Both the position numbers and the translations under genes were made by a program. The notes under the pieces are model-generated. The model did not search any database, was not told where the DNA came from, and saw nothing but the letters and a program-made list of their open reading frames with translations. Positions 50,127 through 59,041 of a DNA stretch of 64,000 bases are shown here, piece after piece. The DNA is taken from positions 186,001-250,000 of the forward strand of contig NZ_ATMI01000041.1 of NCBI RefSeq assembly GCF_000439375.1, given 5' to 3'. This DNA is from Tatumella saanichensis. GTDB taxonomy: Bacteria; Pseudomonadota; Gammaproteobacteria; Enterobacterales; Enterobacteriaceae. Positions within the stretch are counted from its first letter, which is position 1. Each line of letters opens with the position of its first letter.

Positions 50127-51339
50127 AAGCGTCCCAAAGTAATCGGCTATCCAGCCACTCAACAGCAAGGATGGTCAGGATCACAGCAGAGCCAAAGTAG
50201 AAAGCTGCTGGTCCCATGGTAAAAGCCAGTAACTGGTCACGGTTCACCAGCGACATGGTCAGAGAAATCACAAATAGGTCAAGCATTGACCAGCGACCTA
50301 TCCATTTTATTGCCCGTAGCAAACGCATGCGGGTTTTTAGGCCCTGCAGACAACGTAAGTGAATGCTGAGCAGCAGGCTCAGCATAATCAGAACTTTACT
50401 GAATGGCACCAGTATACTGGCAAAAAAGACCAGCAGCGCCACCGGCAGGTTACCTGAGCCGAGAGAGAGGATGGCCGAGAAAATGGTATCCGATTGCTCC
50501 GCACCGTTCAGGTAGATAACCGATATCGGCAGGAGGTTTGCCGGGAACAGAAACACAATCGACGCGATCAGCGCCGCCCAAGTTTTCTGTAAGCTGTAAG
50601 GACGGCGTAGGGTCAGTGGCGTGTGGCAGCGAGGACAGCGACCTTTTTCATCGGCCAGCCCACTGAAGTGACAATGCAGGCAGACGCGTAATTGATCCGC
50701 GGCCACGGCCACGGGCTTTTGCGGGTAAAAAGTTTGCCACAGTGACTGCGGGTTGAGATGGATAAGGGTCAGCACGCTGACCAGGCTTAAGGCGATCATC
50801 GCCACCAGTCCGTAACCCGGGGTCAGAGCCGCGTAGTCTTGAACTTTGATCCCAGCCACGGCAATTCCCACCAGATAAATATCCAGCATCACCCATTCTT
50901 TGATTTTCTCCAACGCCAGCAAAACCGGACGGAGATTCATCCCTAGCCAGTTTCCCAGCAGCAGGTAAATCAACATTAATGCCAAGGTCACCGGTGCGCC
51001 GATGGCACAGAAGGTGACCATGGCTGCGGTCAGCACGTCGTCACTGGAGATCATCTGCGAAATGCCGCCCAGTAAGCTGGCATCGATATTCATCCCCAAC
51101 AACTGAATACTCATTAGCGGCCAGCTAAATGCGCAGGGCATCAGGATAAGCATGGTCACCGCAAGGGTGACCAGCCGTGTCAGAGACCAACTGTTAGCAC
51201 TGCGAATTTTCGCCATACAGCGCGGACAATAGGCCGATTCGTGCGTTTTCAGCGCTGTTAAGCTAAAAACAAGGTCGCATTGCGGGCATCTGTGGTCCGC
51301 GGTATGTAATAATGCTGGCCTGATTGTGTTAATTTTCAT
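50095..51339 (-). CDS. letA: intermembrane transport protein LetA
   Basis: A 414-residue inner-membrane partner of LetB (E. coli YebS 427). It has two repeats, each a zinc-ribbon (CPQCDLVF ... CPRCMAKI near residue 18-41; CLHCHFSG ... CPRCHTPL near 216-239) followed by about four membrane segments, the PqiA-like architecture. It probably hands lipids to the LetB tunnel. The ATG start gives [12 protein letters not shown]. Overlaps letB, so the two are coupled. Confidence 0.94.
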   Translation of the reverse strand: MKINTIRPALLHTADHRCPQCDLVFSLTALKTHESAYCPRCMAKIRSANSWSLTRLVTLAVTMLILMPCAFSWPLMSIQLLGMNIDASLLGGISQMISSDDVLTAAMVTFCAIGAPVTLALMLIYLLLGNWLGMNLRPVLLALEKIKEWVMLDIYLVGIAVAGIKVQDYAALTPGYGLVAMIALSLVSVLTLIHLNPQSLWQTFYPQKPVAVAADQLRVCLHCHFSGLADEKGRCPRCHTPLTLRRPYSLQKTWAALIASIVFLFPANLLPISVIYLNGAEQSDTIFSAILSLGSGNLPVALLVFFASILVPFSKVLIMLSLLLSIHLRCLQGLKTRMRLLRAIKWIGRWSMLDLFVISLTMSLVNRDQLLAFTMGPAAFYFGSAVILTILAVEWLDSRLLWDAYATGNAEYAD

Positions 51340-51560
51340 AAAAGAAATTGATAGTTACCCGGTCAAGTACGTGAAATTCCCGAAAGGTGTCAGGGTGTCT
51401 GCTATATTCTGCAGACGGCGACATTGTGAATACCGGGACAACGGATGGTTTTGAGTATAGTCACTCTGCTATCGGTTTGATGAAGGTTGTGTATGTTTTT
51501 GTGCGTTTTGCAGGCATGCAAAAGAAAAAATAATAATTTGTTAATGTAAATGGTTGGTCT

Positions 51561-52061
51561 ATGAGCAAACAAGCATTTTATGATGAGCTTAATCGCGATT
51601 TCAATGCCCTGACTTCCGGTGAGACATCCTTCTTGGCGTTACTCGGCAATTGCAGCGCTCTGTTATTTGAACGGCTAACGGAAGTCAACTGGGCCGGTTT
51701 CTACCTCCTCAGTGAACCCGAAACGCTGGTGCTGGGACCGTTTCAGGGGAAAATTGCCTGTGTGCGCATTCCCGTGGGACGCGGGGTATGTGGCACTGCT
51801 GTGGCCGAAAATCACATCCAACGAGTTGAAGATGTTCACGCGTTCGCCGGCCATATTGCTTGCGATGCGGCCAGTAATTCTGAAATCGTGCTGCCACTGA
51901 CACTTAACGGTCAGGTAATAGGCGTGCTGGATATCGACAGTACGGCTTATGGCCGCTTTGATGAACAAGACGAAAAAGGACTGCGTCAGCTGGTGGATGG
52001 ACTGTCTGAAGCCTTACCAGCCACTGAAATCGAAAGATTTTTGCAACTGAATGGCAGCTAA
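51561..52061 (+). CDS. msrC: free methionine-R-sulfoxide reductase
   Basis: A 166-residue GAF-domain enzyme (E. coli MsrC/YebR 165) that reduces free Met-R-sulfoxide with thioredoxin. The three redox cysteines are in KIACVRIP, GRGVCGTA and HIACDAAS. It is cytosolic and complements the peptide reductase MsrA encoded near 15.4 kb. Divergent from letA, upstream of proQ. Confidence 0.94.
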   Translation: MSKQAFYDELNRDFNALTSGETSFLALLGNCSALLFERLTEVNWAGFYLLSEPETLVLGPFQGKIACVRIPVGRGVCGTAVAENHIQRVEDVHAFAGHIACDAASNSEIVLPLTLNGQVIGVLDIDSTAYGRFDEQDEKGLRQLVDGLSEALPATEIERFLQLNGS

Positions 52062-52156
52062 TTGACAGGATGCATAGCATTTAGCAACGTTGTCATTATA
52101 ATGGCGCCTGTTCATGCCCGTATTGGCCGGCAAAACCGTTGTAATCAGGAAATTTC

Positions 52157-52834
52157 ATGGAAAATCAACCTAAGTTGAATAGTAGCAAAGAAGTTATCGC
52201 CTTTCTGGCAGAGAGTTTTCCGCAGTGTTTTTGCATTGAAGGTGAAGCTAAGCCTCTGAAAATTGGTATTTTTCAGGATATCGTGGAACGCGTTCCTGAA
52301 GGATCACAGATCAGTAAAACCCGTCTGCGTTCAGCCTTAAGACTGTACACCTCTAGCTGGCGTTACCTGCACGGTATCAAAGCTGGAGCCACCCGTGTGG
52401 ATCTGGACGGTAATGCTTGCGGTCAGCTGGACGAGCAACACGTTGAACATGCTCGAAAACAACTGGAAGAGGCAAAAGCTCGCGTCCAGGCACACCGTGC
52501 CCAGCAGCGTGCTCGTAGAGCCGAAGCCGGTGACAACAGCGATGAAACGCGTAAGCCACGTAAATCGGCCCCACGTAAAGCGGCCAACGGTGATGCGCCC
52601 CGTAAACCACGTGACACTGCCAAAAAATCGTCCAGTCCGCGTCCAACTACCGCTGCAGCGCCACTGAAAGCGGTGACTGACACCTCAGTTCTGCAGACAG
52701 GCCAGGCGGTTAAAGTTAAAGCCGGTCAGAATGCGATGGATGCTACCGTGCTTGAAGTGGCCAAAGAGGGCGTTCGGGTTCAGCTTTCATCCGGTCTGGC
52801 AATGATTGTACGCGCAGAACACTTGCAGTTCTGA
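52157..52834 (+). CDS. proQ: RNA chaperone ProQ
   Basis: A 225-residue ProQ (E. coli 232). The N-terminal FinO-like RNA-binding domain is about residues 1-120 ([32 protein letters not shown]), a basic Lys/Arg/Pro/Ala-rich linker follows (about 120-180), and a C-terminal Tudor-like domain ([20 protein letters not shown]). It binds structured sRNAs and 3' UTRs, SdsR among known ligands. prc follows in the same direction, as in E. coli. Confidence 0.97.
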   Translation: MENQPKLNSSKEVIAFLAESFPQCFCIEGEAKPLKIGIFQDIVERVPEGSQISKTRLRSALRLYTSSWRYLHGIKAGATRVDLDGNACGQLDEQHVEHARKQLEEAKARVQAHRAQQRARRAEAGDNSDETRKPRKSAPRKAANGDAPRKPRDTAKKSSSPRPTTAAAPLKAVTDTSVLQTGQAVKVKAGQNAMDATVLEVAKEGVRVQLSSGLAMIVRAEHLQF

Positions 52835-52853
52835 AACGGAGAGTGACCAGGGT

Positions 52854-54893
52854 ATGAACACCTTTTTTAAGCTGAGTATGATTGCCGGCCTGCTTATGGC
52901 CGGCCAAACCTTTGCGGCGGATACCATCACCCGCGAAGACCAGATCCCGGTACTGCATGAAGAGCCACAGCATGTGACCGTCAGTGAGCGTGTTACCACC
53001 CGTTTCACACAATCTCATTACCGCCAGATTGACCTAAACACCGCGTTTTCAGAGAAAATCTTCGACCGCTATCTGAATATGCTGGACTATAACCATAATG
53101 TCTTCTTGGCGTCCGATATTGCGCAGTATTCAGGTAAAGCCGGTACCGTCGGTGAAGAACTGCAGACCGGTAAGCTGGATATTTTTTACGATCTGTTTAA
53201 CTTGTCGCAAAAACGTCGCTTTGAACGTTATCAGTATGCCCTGCAGGTGCTGAAGCGTCCGATGGATTTCAATACCAACGAAACCATTAATCTGGATCGC
53301 AGCAAAGCACCGTGGCCGACCTCTGAGGCAGAACTGAACAGTCTCTGGGATGCGCGGGTTAAATTCGACGAGCTGAATCTCAAGCTGTCAGGCAAAACGG
53401 ATGATGAAATCCGCGATACCCTAACTAAGCGTTATAATTTTGCTATCCGTCGTCTGGCTCAGACCAGCAGTGAAGATGTTTTCCAGACGGCGATGAATGC
53501 GTTTGCCCATCAGATTGACCCGCATACCAACTACCTGTCACCGCGTAATACTGAACAGTTCAATACCGAAATGAGCCTTTCTCTTGAGGGGATCGGTGCT
53601 GTGCTACAGTCGGATGATGACAATGTCACCATCAGTTCTATGGTAGCTGGTGGCCCGGCAGCCCGTAGTAAGCAATTGTCGGTGGGTGACCGTATCGTTG
53701 CGGTCGGAGAACCGGGCAAGCCGATGGAAGATATTGTCGGCTGGCGACTGGATGATGTGGTCGAGAAGATCAAAGGTCCAAAAGGTAGCCGTGTCCGTCT
53801 GGAGATCCTACCGGCAGGTAAAGGGACCAAAACCCGTATTATCACGCTGACCCGTGAGAAGATCCGCTTGGAAGATCGTGCGGTGCAGATGTCGGTACAC
53901 ACTGTCGGCAGCCATAAAGTGGGCGTATTAGACATTCCAGGCTTCTATGTGGGCCTGACTGACGATGTCAAAGTCCAATTGCAGAAGTTGGAAAAACAGC
54001 ATGTAGACAGCGTTGTGATCGACTTACGTACCAACGGCGGCGGGGCATTGACCGAAGCGGTATCATTGTCCGGACTGTTTATTCCTTCTGGTCCGGTAGT
54101 GCAGGTGCGGGATAACACCGGTAAGATCCGCCAAGACAGCGATACCGATGGGATCGTTTACTACAAAGGACCATTAGTGGTACTGGTTGACCGGTTCAGT
54201 GCGTCGGCATCAGAAATCTTCGCTGCTGCCATGCAGGATTACGGCCGTGCGCTGATCGTCGGTGAACCGACCTTTGGTAAAGGGACCGTACAGCAGTACC
54301 GTTCACTGAGTCGTATCTATGACCAGATGTTGCGTCCTGAATGGCCGCCACTGGGCTCGGTACAGTACACGATCCAGAAGTTCTACCGTATCAACGGGGG
54401 GAGTACCCAGTTGAAAGGGGTTACTCCTGATCTGATTATGCCAACCGGCGTTGAAACAGTGAAAACCGGTGAGAAATACGAAGATAATGCACTGCCTTGG
54501 GACAGTATCCCAGCCGCGCAATACACTAAAACCGGAGACCTAAAGCCTTATCTGCCAGCATTACTGGCGGATCACGATGCGCGTATTGCCAAAGATCGTG
54601 AGTTCCAGTACATCCTACAGGACATTAAACGTTTTGATGCCATGAAGGATAAGATCGATATTGTTTCTCTGAATTATGCTGAGCGTGAAAAAGAGAACAA
54701 ACAAGACGATACGATGCGCTTGGAGCGGATCAATGCCCGTCTGCAGGCCCAGGGTAAAAAACCGCTGACCAGCTTGGATCAGTTGCCGAAAGACTATAAA
54801 GATCCGGACCCGTATCTGGATGAAACGGTCGATATCGCCAACGATCTGGCACAGCTCGAAGCCAATAAAACGGCACCGGCTGCGGCCAAGTAA
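52854..54893 (+). CDS. prc: tail-specific C-terminal processing protease
   Basis: A 679-residue periplasmic protease (E. coli Prc 682). Sec signal (NTFFKLSMIAGLLMAGQTFA), N-terminal helical domain, PDZ (about 235-320, LEGIGAVLQSDDDNVTISSMV onward) and the Ser-Lys dyad in DRFSASASEIFA and EPTFGKGTVQQ. With NlpI it degrades MepM, processes FtsI and removes SsrA-tagged periplasmic proteins. The ATG at 52854 follows GGAGAG; the frame is open 16 codons upstream, overlapping proQ, but those do not look like a signal. Confidence 0.97.
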   Translation: MNTFFKLSMIAGLLMAGQTFAADTITREDQIPVLHEEPQHVTVSERVTTRFTQSHYRQIDLNTAFSEKIFDRYLNMLDYNHNVFLASDIAQYSGKAGTVGEELQTGKLDIFYDLFNLSQKRRFERYQYALQVLKRPMDFNTNETINLDRSKAPWPTSEAELNSLWDARVKFDELNLKLSGKTDDEIRDTLTKRYNFAIRRLAQTSSEDVFQTAMNAFAHQIDPHTNYLSPRNTEQFNTEMSLSLEGIGAVLQSDDDNVTISSMVAGGPAARSKQLSVGDRIVAVGEPGKPMEDIVGWRLDDVVEKIKGPKGSRVRLEILPAGKGTKTRIITLTREKIRLEDRAVQMSVHTVGSHKVGVLDIPGFYVGLTDDVKVQLQKLEKQHVDSVVIDLRTNGGGALTEAVSLSGLFIPSGPVVQVRDNTGKIRQDSDTDGIVYYKGPLVVLVDRFSASASEIFAAAMQDYGRALIVGEPTFGKGTVQQYRSLSRIYDQMLRPEWPPLGSVQYTIQKFYRINGGSTQLKGVTPDLIMPTGVETVKTGEKYEDNALPWDSIPAAQYTKTGDLKPYLPALLADHDARIAKDREFQYILQDIKRFDAMKDKIDIVSLNYAEREKENKQDDTMRLERINARLQAQGKKPLTSLDQLPKDYKDPDPYLDETVDIANDLAQLEANKTAPAAAK

Positions 54894-54908
54894 GGTTTGA
54901 CCCCACAA

Positions 54909-54937
54909 AACACCGGCTAGAGCCGGTGTTTTTTTTT
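54909..54937 (+). terminator. proQ-prc terminator
   Basis: Nine-bp stem AACACCGGC/GCCGGTGTT with loop TAGA followed by nine or so T, 15 bases beyond the prc stop. Confidence 0.9.
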
Positions 54938-55051
54938 GCCGAAAATCCGTTGTAGTGGCTCACAAAATGTCAGTAATCGCACTAACGGGTGGAGAAATGT
55001 CTGTCAAAATGTAAAGTTATGTCGTTTCAGAGGTTTACAAGGGTTCGTCAC

Positions 55052-55079
55052 TTGAAAACCGCGCTAATGCACATAGGAT
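55052..55079 (+). promoter_or_regulatory. possible htpX promoter
   Basis: CTTGAAA followed after 16 bases by TAGGAT, ending 43 bases before htpX. The -35 matches both sigma-70 and the sigma-32 heat-shock consensus, but the -10 lacks the CCCCAT of a true heat-shock promoter. I found no clear CpxR box. Confidence 0.4.
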
Positions 55080-55122
55080 AGTGACAGATAAACTGCGTTA
55101 ATGATGAGGAAAATAAACGTTT

Positions 55123-56004
55123 ATGATGCGTATCGGGCTTTTCTTACTGACTAACCTGGCTGTGATGCTGGTGTTCGGGCTGATTTTGAGCCTTACCGGC
55201 ATTCAGTCAGCCAGTGTTCAGGGACTGATGATCATGGCCGGTCTGTTCGGTTTCGGTGGTGCTTTTGTCTCCCTGCTGATGTCGAAGTGGATGGCACTGC
55301 GCTCTGTCGGAGGGGAGGTGATAGAGCAACCCCGTAATGCCACCGAGCAGTGGCTGATGAATACCGTTGCTCAGCAGGCAGCGCAGGCAGGTATTGCTAT
55401 GCCGCAGGTAGCTATCTACCATGCGCCAGATATCAACGCCTTCGCGACCGGGGCCCGCCGAGACAAATCGCTGGTCGCCGTTTCGACTGGACTGCTGCAA
55501 AATATGAATCGTGATGAAGCGGAAGCGGTACTGGCTCATGAAATCAGCCATATTGCTAACGGTGATATGGTGACCATGACCTTGATACAAGGGATTGTGA
55601 ACACCTTTGTGATTTTTATCTCACGTATCATCGCCCAGATCGCCGCCGGATTTCTTTCGTCGGATCGTGATAGTGAAGAAAACAGCAATGGTAATCCGCT
55701 GGTTTACTTTGCTGTTGCAACGGTACTGGAGTTGGTATTCGGTATTTTGGCGAGCATTATCACCATGTGGTTCTCTCGCCACCGTGAGTTTCATGCAGAT
55801 GCGGGTTCGGCTCGGCTGGTAGGTCGTGAAAAAATGATCGCCGCTTTACAGCGGCTGAAAACCAGCTATGAACCGCAAGAACCTGGTAATATGATGGCAT
55901 TCTGCATCAACGGTAAAGGCAAATCCTTGAGTGAGTTATTTATGTCTCACCCACCGCTGGACAAACGTATTGAAGCCTTACGCCGAGGCGATTACCTTAA
56001 ATAA
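55123..56004 (+). CDS. htpX: membrane zinc metalloprotease HtpX
   Basis: A 293-residue M48 protease (E. coli 293) that clears damaged inner-membrane proteins alongside FtsH. Two N-terminal membrane helices (to about residue 55), the zinc motif HEISH at about residue 140 ([12 protein letters not shown]), two further hydrophobic segments and the third ligand Glu in FHADAGSA. The ATG start gives [15 protein letters not shown]. In E. coli yebQ and kdgR follow; here yobH comes next on the other strand. Confidence 0.97.
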   Translation: MMRIGLFLLTNLAVMLVFGLILSLTGIQSASVQGLMIMAGLFGFGGAFVSLLMSKWMALRSVGGEVIEQPRNATEQWLMNTVAQQAAQAGIAMPQVAIYHAPDINAFATGARRDKSLVAVSTGLLQNMNRDEAEAVLAHEISHIANGDMVTMTLIQGIVNTFVIFISRIIAQIAAGFLSSDRDSEENSNGNPLVYFAVATVLELVFGILASIITMWFSRHREFHADAGSARLVGREKMIAALQRLKTSYEPQEPGNMMAFCINGKGKSLSELFMSHPPLDKRIEALRRGDYLK

Positions 56005-56031
56005 AGCCCTGTGACCGCCGATTTTCGGCGG

Positions 56032-56286
56032 TCATTTTCTTTCCGGAAGATAGTCACTGCCAAATAACAGGTTGTCACGCTTACTGAACCACGGACATTC
56101 TGTCACGCCGGTGATACCGCCGCGGGAATGTAGATAACGTGACACTGTCACTCCTTTGGCCGTCAAATACTCACACCGTAACCCTAGGCCCATAGCAATA
56201 CTTTGGCTGCCGGTCAGGACACCGTATCCGGTGAATAGCATAACTAGCCAGATACCCGCCAGTATCAGAATGCTGCGCAATACCAT
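56032..56286 (-). CDS. yobH: small membrane protein YobH
   Basis: An 84-residue protein with a signal-anchor at about 4-25 (SILILAGIWLVMLFTGYGVL), then TGSQSIAMGLGLRCEYLTAKGVTVSRYLH and GITGVTECPW. The two cysteines and this block match E. coli YobH (79). The function is unknown. The ATG follows AAGGAG. In E. coli it lies downstream of the PhoP-regulated mgrB; here mgrB cannot be found but a PhoP-box-like repeat lies about 130 bases upstream. Confidence 0.88.
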   Translation of the reverse strand: MVLRSILILAGIWLVMLFTGYGVLTGSQSIAMGLGLRCEYLTAKGVTVSRYLHSRGGITGVTECPWFSKRDNLLFGSDYLPERK

Positions 56287-56415
56287 TTTGTTATTCTCCT
56301 TGTAGAGTCAGTTCAACCTTGAACATTGTGATAGCCCTTGACAGCATGCCTGTCTGACTTTTAAAAAAGCATCGGAGATAACTGAAAGTTTTTTGAGCAG
56401 TTGCGAGGGGAACGG

Positions 56416-56432
56416 TGAACATCTGGTGAACA
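56416..56432 (-). promoter_or_regulatory. PhoP-box-like direct repeat
   Basis: On the minus strand TGTTCA-CCAGA-TGTTCA: two identical hexamers with the 11-bp period of PhoP boxes (consensus TGTTTA-N5-TGTTTA, one mismatch each). It points toward yobH, in the place where E. coli mgrB carries its PhoP box. A matching -10 at the usual distance is not evident. Confidence 0.45.
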
Positions 56433-56502
56433 TTTCCCGTTCCGAGAGTAGAATCACAGCTCTGATTATTTGCAGTGATACCGGATGTGGTGAGGCAACG
56501 AT

Positions 56503-56808
56503 ATGAATGATATGGCATCGGGCATGGGAAGCTTTATTCTCCCTGCATTAGTAGCGGCAGCAGTGATTTTTGCGCTGATCCTGTGGTTTTTTGTTAACCG
56601 TGCCAGTGTCCGTGCCAGTGAGAAAGTGGCACTACTGGAAGCGCTGCTTCACGAACAGAAGAAACAGAATGCGCTGTTGAAACGTCTGCTTGAAACCCAG
56701 TATGTTGAGGATGGGGTTGCGGCGCCTACCGCACCGATTGCTGAACCAGCGGTTGAAGAGGTGCCGGAACCGGAAAATCCTTACCTAAAATTTGTCCCTG
56801 AGCGTTAA
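56503..56808 (+). CDS. yebO: YebO family membrane protein
   Basis: A 101-residue protein: one membrane segment (about 10-32, SFILPALVAAAVIFALILWFF), then VNRASVRASEKVALLEALLHEQKKQNALLKRLLE, a likely coiled coil, and an acidic, proline-rich tail. The FFVNRAS...LLEALL...QKKQNALLKRL block matches E. coli YebO (95). The function is unknown. In E. coli it lies between mgrB and yobF, as here relative to yobF. Confidence 0.9.
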   Translation: MNDMASGMGSFILPALVAAAVIFALILWFFVNRASVRASEKVALLEALLHEQKKQNALLKRLLETQYVEDGVAAPTAPIAEPAVEEVPEPENPYLKFVPER

Positions 56809-57451
56809 TTTTGCAAGGCCTCCTGCACAGGTTTCTTCTGCGCGGGAGATAAGAAAATCAGATTACCCGATTCAATTCGGGGGGCGAGTTAACAGACGGT
56901 GAGCATCAGCCGTAGTAGAGGCGAGCCGATGGTGACTCCTGTAATGGCGAGCGGAATCATCGCTAAACTGATATTCCTTCGGGTGCTTCGCTGTTTCGTC
57001 CATAATCTCATGTCGGTTGGCAGTGGCAGGCAAAATCATCGTTAGTTTTTTTTATCTTTTATTCATAATAAAAAGATATAACTTGCTGATTTATTCAAGT
57101 GAGGTGCGAAAATAATCGCAGCCGAAGGAGTAAATAAGCCGTAGACAAAGTCTGTTCGGCTAAACGATGCACTTCAGTGGCAATAAATCGACAAGTAGTC
57201 AGGCAACGGTATTATTGAACCTTGAACAATGAAGTGATAGCATTTTCAGGATCCATATTCCGGCAACAAGGGTATCGAGCCTGCTGAAAATGCGGGTGAA
57301 AGCCTTTGCTGCAGGGCAAGTACAAGATGCAGGTCTGTGTTGCCGGTCACTAATTGTGTCTTCAGTCTCACTTACCGGTTAAAAATGGCTTGCCATTAAT
57401 TAAGGGATATGTGATAACAATTAACAGATTAATCGAGGTACGAATCTGTTT
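56809..57451. other. long intergenic region before yobF
   Basis: About 640 bases with no recognised gene. It contains a 10-bp perfect inverted repeat GCATTTTCAG/CTGAAAATGC (57240-57249 and 57284-57293) with a 34-base loop, an AT-rich tract at 57045-57085, and a 27-base segment (57215-57241) resembling one upstream of yobH. It must carry the yobF-cspC promoter. A small RNA is possible but I see no clear terminator. Confidence 0.5.
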
Positions 57452-57565
57452 ATGCATGGCATTATCAGTAAAGAAGATTTGAGTAAAGACGTTAACGTTA
57501 GAACTGCTTCCTTTGCCGAAACTAATATTAGTGCCTCATGCAGTCTGTTCCGCGTTTTTCTGTAA
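57452..57565 (+). CDS. yobF: small stress protein YobF
   Basis: A 37-residue protein beginning HGIISKEDLSKDVNV, then SFAETNISASCS. E. coli YobF (47) begins CGIFSKEVLSKHVDV and has SAEPYIGASCS in the same place, so identity is clear over the first 30 residues; the C terminus is about ten residues shorter. E. coli YobF accumulates in stress and is translated from the yobF-cspC transcript. cspC starts 43 bases downstream, so the operon is kept. Confidence 0.8.
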   Translation: MHGIISKEDLSKDVNVRTASFAETNISASCSLFRVFL

Positions 57566-57607
57566 CATCGCCTTCGGGCAAAATAAACAATTAAAGGAAT
57601 TTGCAAA

Positions 57608-57817
57608 ATGGCAAAGATCAAAGGTCAGGTTAAGTGGTTCAACGAGTCTAAAGGTTTTGGTTTCATTACTCCTGCTGACGGCAGCAAAGACGTGTTCGTA
57701 CACTTCTCTGCAATCCAGGGTAACGGCTTCAAAACTCTGGCTGAAGGCCAGAACGTAGAGTTCGAAATTCAGGACGGCCAGAAAGGCCCTGCAGCGGTTA
57801 ACGTAACTGCTATCTGA
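57608..57817 (+). CDS. cspC: cold-shock-type RNA chaperone CspC
   Basis: A 69-residue single cold-shock domain (E. coli CspC 69). RNP1 is KGFGFITP and RNP2 VFVHFSAIQ. The product is not cold-induced in E. coli; it stabilises rpoS and stress mRNAs and acts as an antiterminator. The ATG has AAAGGAA upstream. The use of favoured codons suggests high expression. Ends in a strong terminator. Confidence 0.97.
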
Positions 57818-57860
57818 TAAGCGACTCTTCTCCGGAAATGCGTCCGGTGTCATGAATTGC

Positions 57861-57890
57861 AAAACCCCGCCCATTGAGCGGGGTTTTTTC
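57861..57890 (+). terminator. cspC terminator
   Basis: Stem AAAACCCCGC/GCGGGGTTTT with a 7-nt loop, continuing into six T. Confidence 0.9.
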
Positions 57891-57950
57891 TTTCGGCAAT
57901 GCTGGTGAACAGGTACACTGCCCGCTGATTTATTTCACGGAGTTTCTGCA

Positions 57951-58769
57951 GTGTTTATATGCCCGTTATGCCAGCAGCCTCTGCATCAGCAGTCCGGAGG
58001 CTGGCGATGTGCCGCCAATCATCAGTTTGACCAAGCCCGTGAAGGCTATGTCAACCTCCTTCCAGTACAGCACAAAGGGTCCAAAATTCCCGGGGACAGC
58101 CCAGAGATGATCCAAGCTCGGCGACAGTTCCTTGACCAAGGCCATTATCAGCCGTTACGCGATGCTGTGGGTGATATGCTGGCAGAAGTGGTTACCACGG
58201 AACAAGCTAAGGTTCTGGATATCGGCTGTGGGGAGGGGTATTACACAGCGGGTATCGCCGCACGACTGGCGGAACAGCCTAATGGTCAGGTATTTGGCCT
58301 TGATGTGGCTAAGGTTGCGATACGCTATGCGGCCAAACGCTATAAGGGTATCCATTTCTGTGTAGCGTCTAGTTACCGCTTGCCATTCGCTGATAATAGC
58401 CTGTCAGCGATACTGCGCATCTACGCCCCCTGTAAAGATGAAGAATTGGCACGAACCCTGAAACCAGGGGGATATTTACTGACCGTGACGCCAGCTCCGC
58501 GCCACTTGATGCAGCTAAAAGCGCTCATTTATCAGGATGTGCAACTGCATGAAGAGCACGAGCATCCGTTGGAAGCCTTTGAATGTGTGACCGAGCAGCG
58601 CCTTAGCTATCCTATGCACACCGAGGGCAATCATGCGCTTGCCTTACTGCAAATGACGCCTTTTGCTTGGCGAGCCAGTGAGCAGGTTCGGCAGACCTTA
58701 GCGGCCAGTACGCAGTTTGACTGCGAAGCGGACTTCCGTTTGCGTCTCTGGCGGCGGAAAGCAGACTGA
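57951..58769 (+). CDS. rlmA: 23S rRNA m1G745 methyltransferase
   Basis: A 272-residue RlmA (E. coli 269). A zinc finger at the N terminus ([19 protein letters not shown]), the conserved [14 protein letters not shown] loop [12 protein letters not shown] and the [18 protein letters not shown] block. It methylates G745 in 23S rRNA helix 35. The start is GTG, about ten bases after GGAG. Confidence 0.95.
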   Translation: MFICPLCQQPLHQQSGGWRCAANHQFDQAREGYVNLLPVQHKGSKIPGDSPEMIQARRQFLDQGHYQPLRDAVGDMLAEVVTTEQAKVLDIGCGEGYYTAGIAARLAEQPNGQVFGLDVAKVAIRYAAKRYKGIHFCVASSYRLPFADNSLSAILRIYAPCKDEELARTLKPGGYLLTVTPAPRHLMQLKALIYQDVQLHEEHEHPLEAFECVTEQRLSYPMHTEGNHALALLQMTPFAWRASEQVRQTLAASTQFDCEADFRLRLWRRKAD

Positions 58770-58810
58770 GTCGCAGAGATGTCAATTGGTATATAAATGT
58801 AAAATTATTT

Positions 58811-58838
58811 TTGACGACGTTACGGTAACTGATACATT
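58811..58838 (+). promoter_or_regulatory. yoaE promoter with central palindrome
   Basis: TTGACG and TACATT with a 16-bp spacer; the spacer contains the 11-base palindrome GTTACGGTAAC, a possible operator. The predicted leader to yoaE is about 195 bases. E. coli has mntP and manXYZ in this interval; they are absent. Confidence 0.45.
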
Positions 58839-59041
58839 AGCACTCTGTTTATTATTCAGGAGTAATGGGCTTAAGCCCGGGTTATGGATCGTCACCGACG
58901 TCGTTCAATTTTCACATTAGGGTTGCTTGGCAACACCGTCTCTATGCTGGTCTCATTTTGTCCGGTTCTGTCTCCGGTTCAACACAAGGTTTCACACCGG
59001 CCGTCCGCAGTTTCCACACTCTGTTTTGCAAGGGGTAACTA

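Noticed and set aside
55010-55030. CpxR box upstream of htpX
   Set aside because: GTCAA and GTAAA are present but separated by 3 rather than 5 bases.
56291-56518. Minus-strand frame as a candidate MgrB
   Set aside because: MgrB is about 47 residues with an N-terminal membrane helix and conserved cysteines; this frame has none of these.
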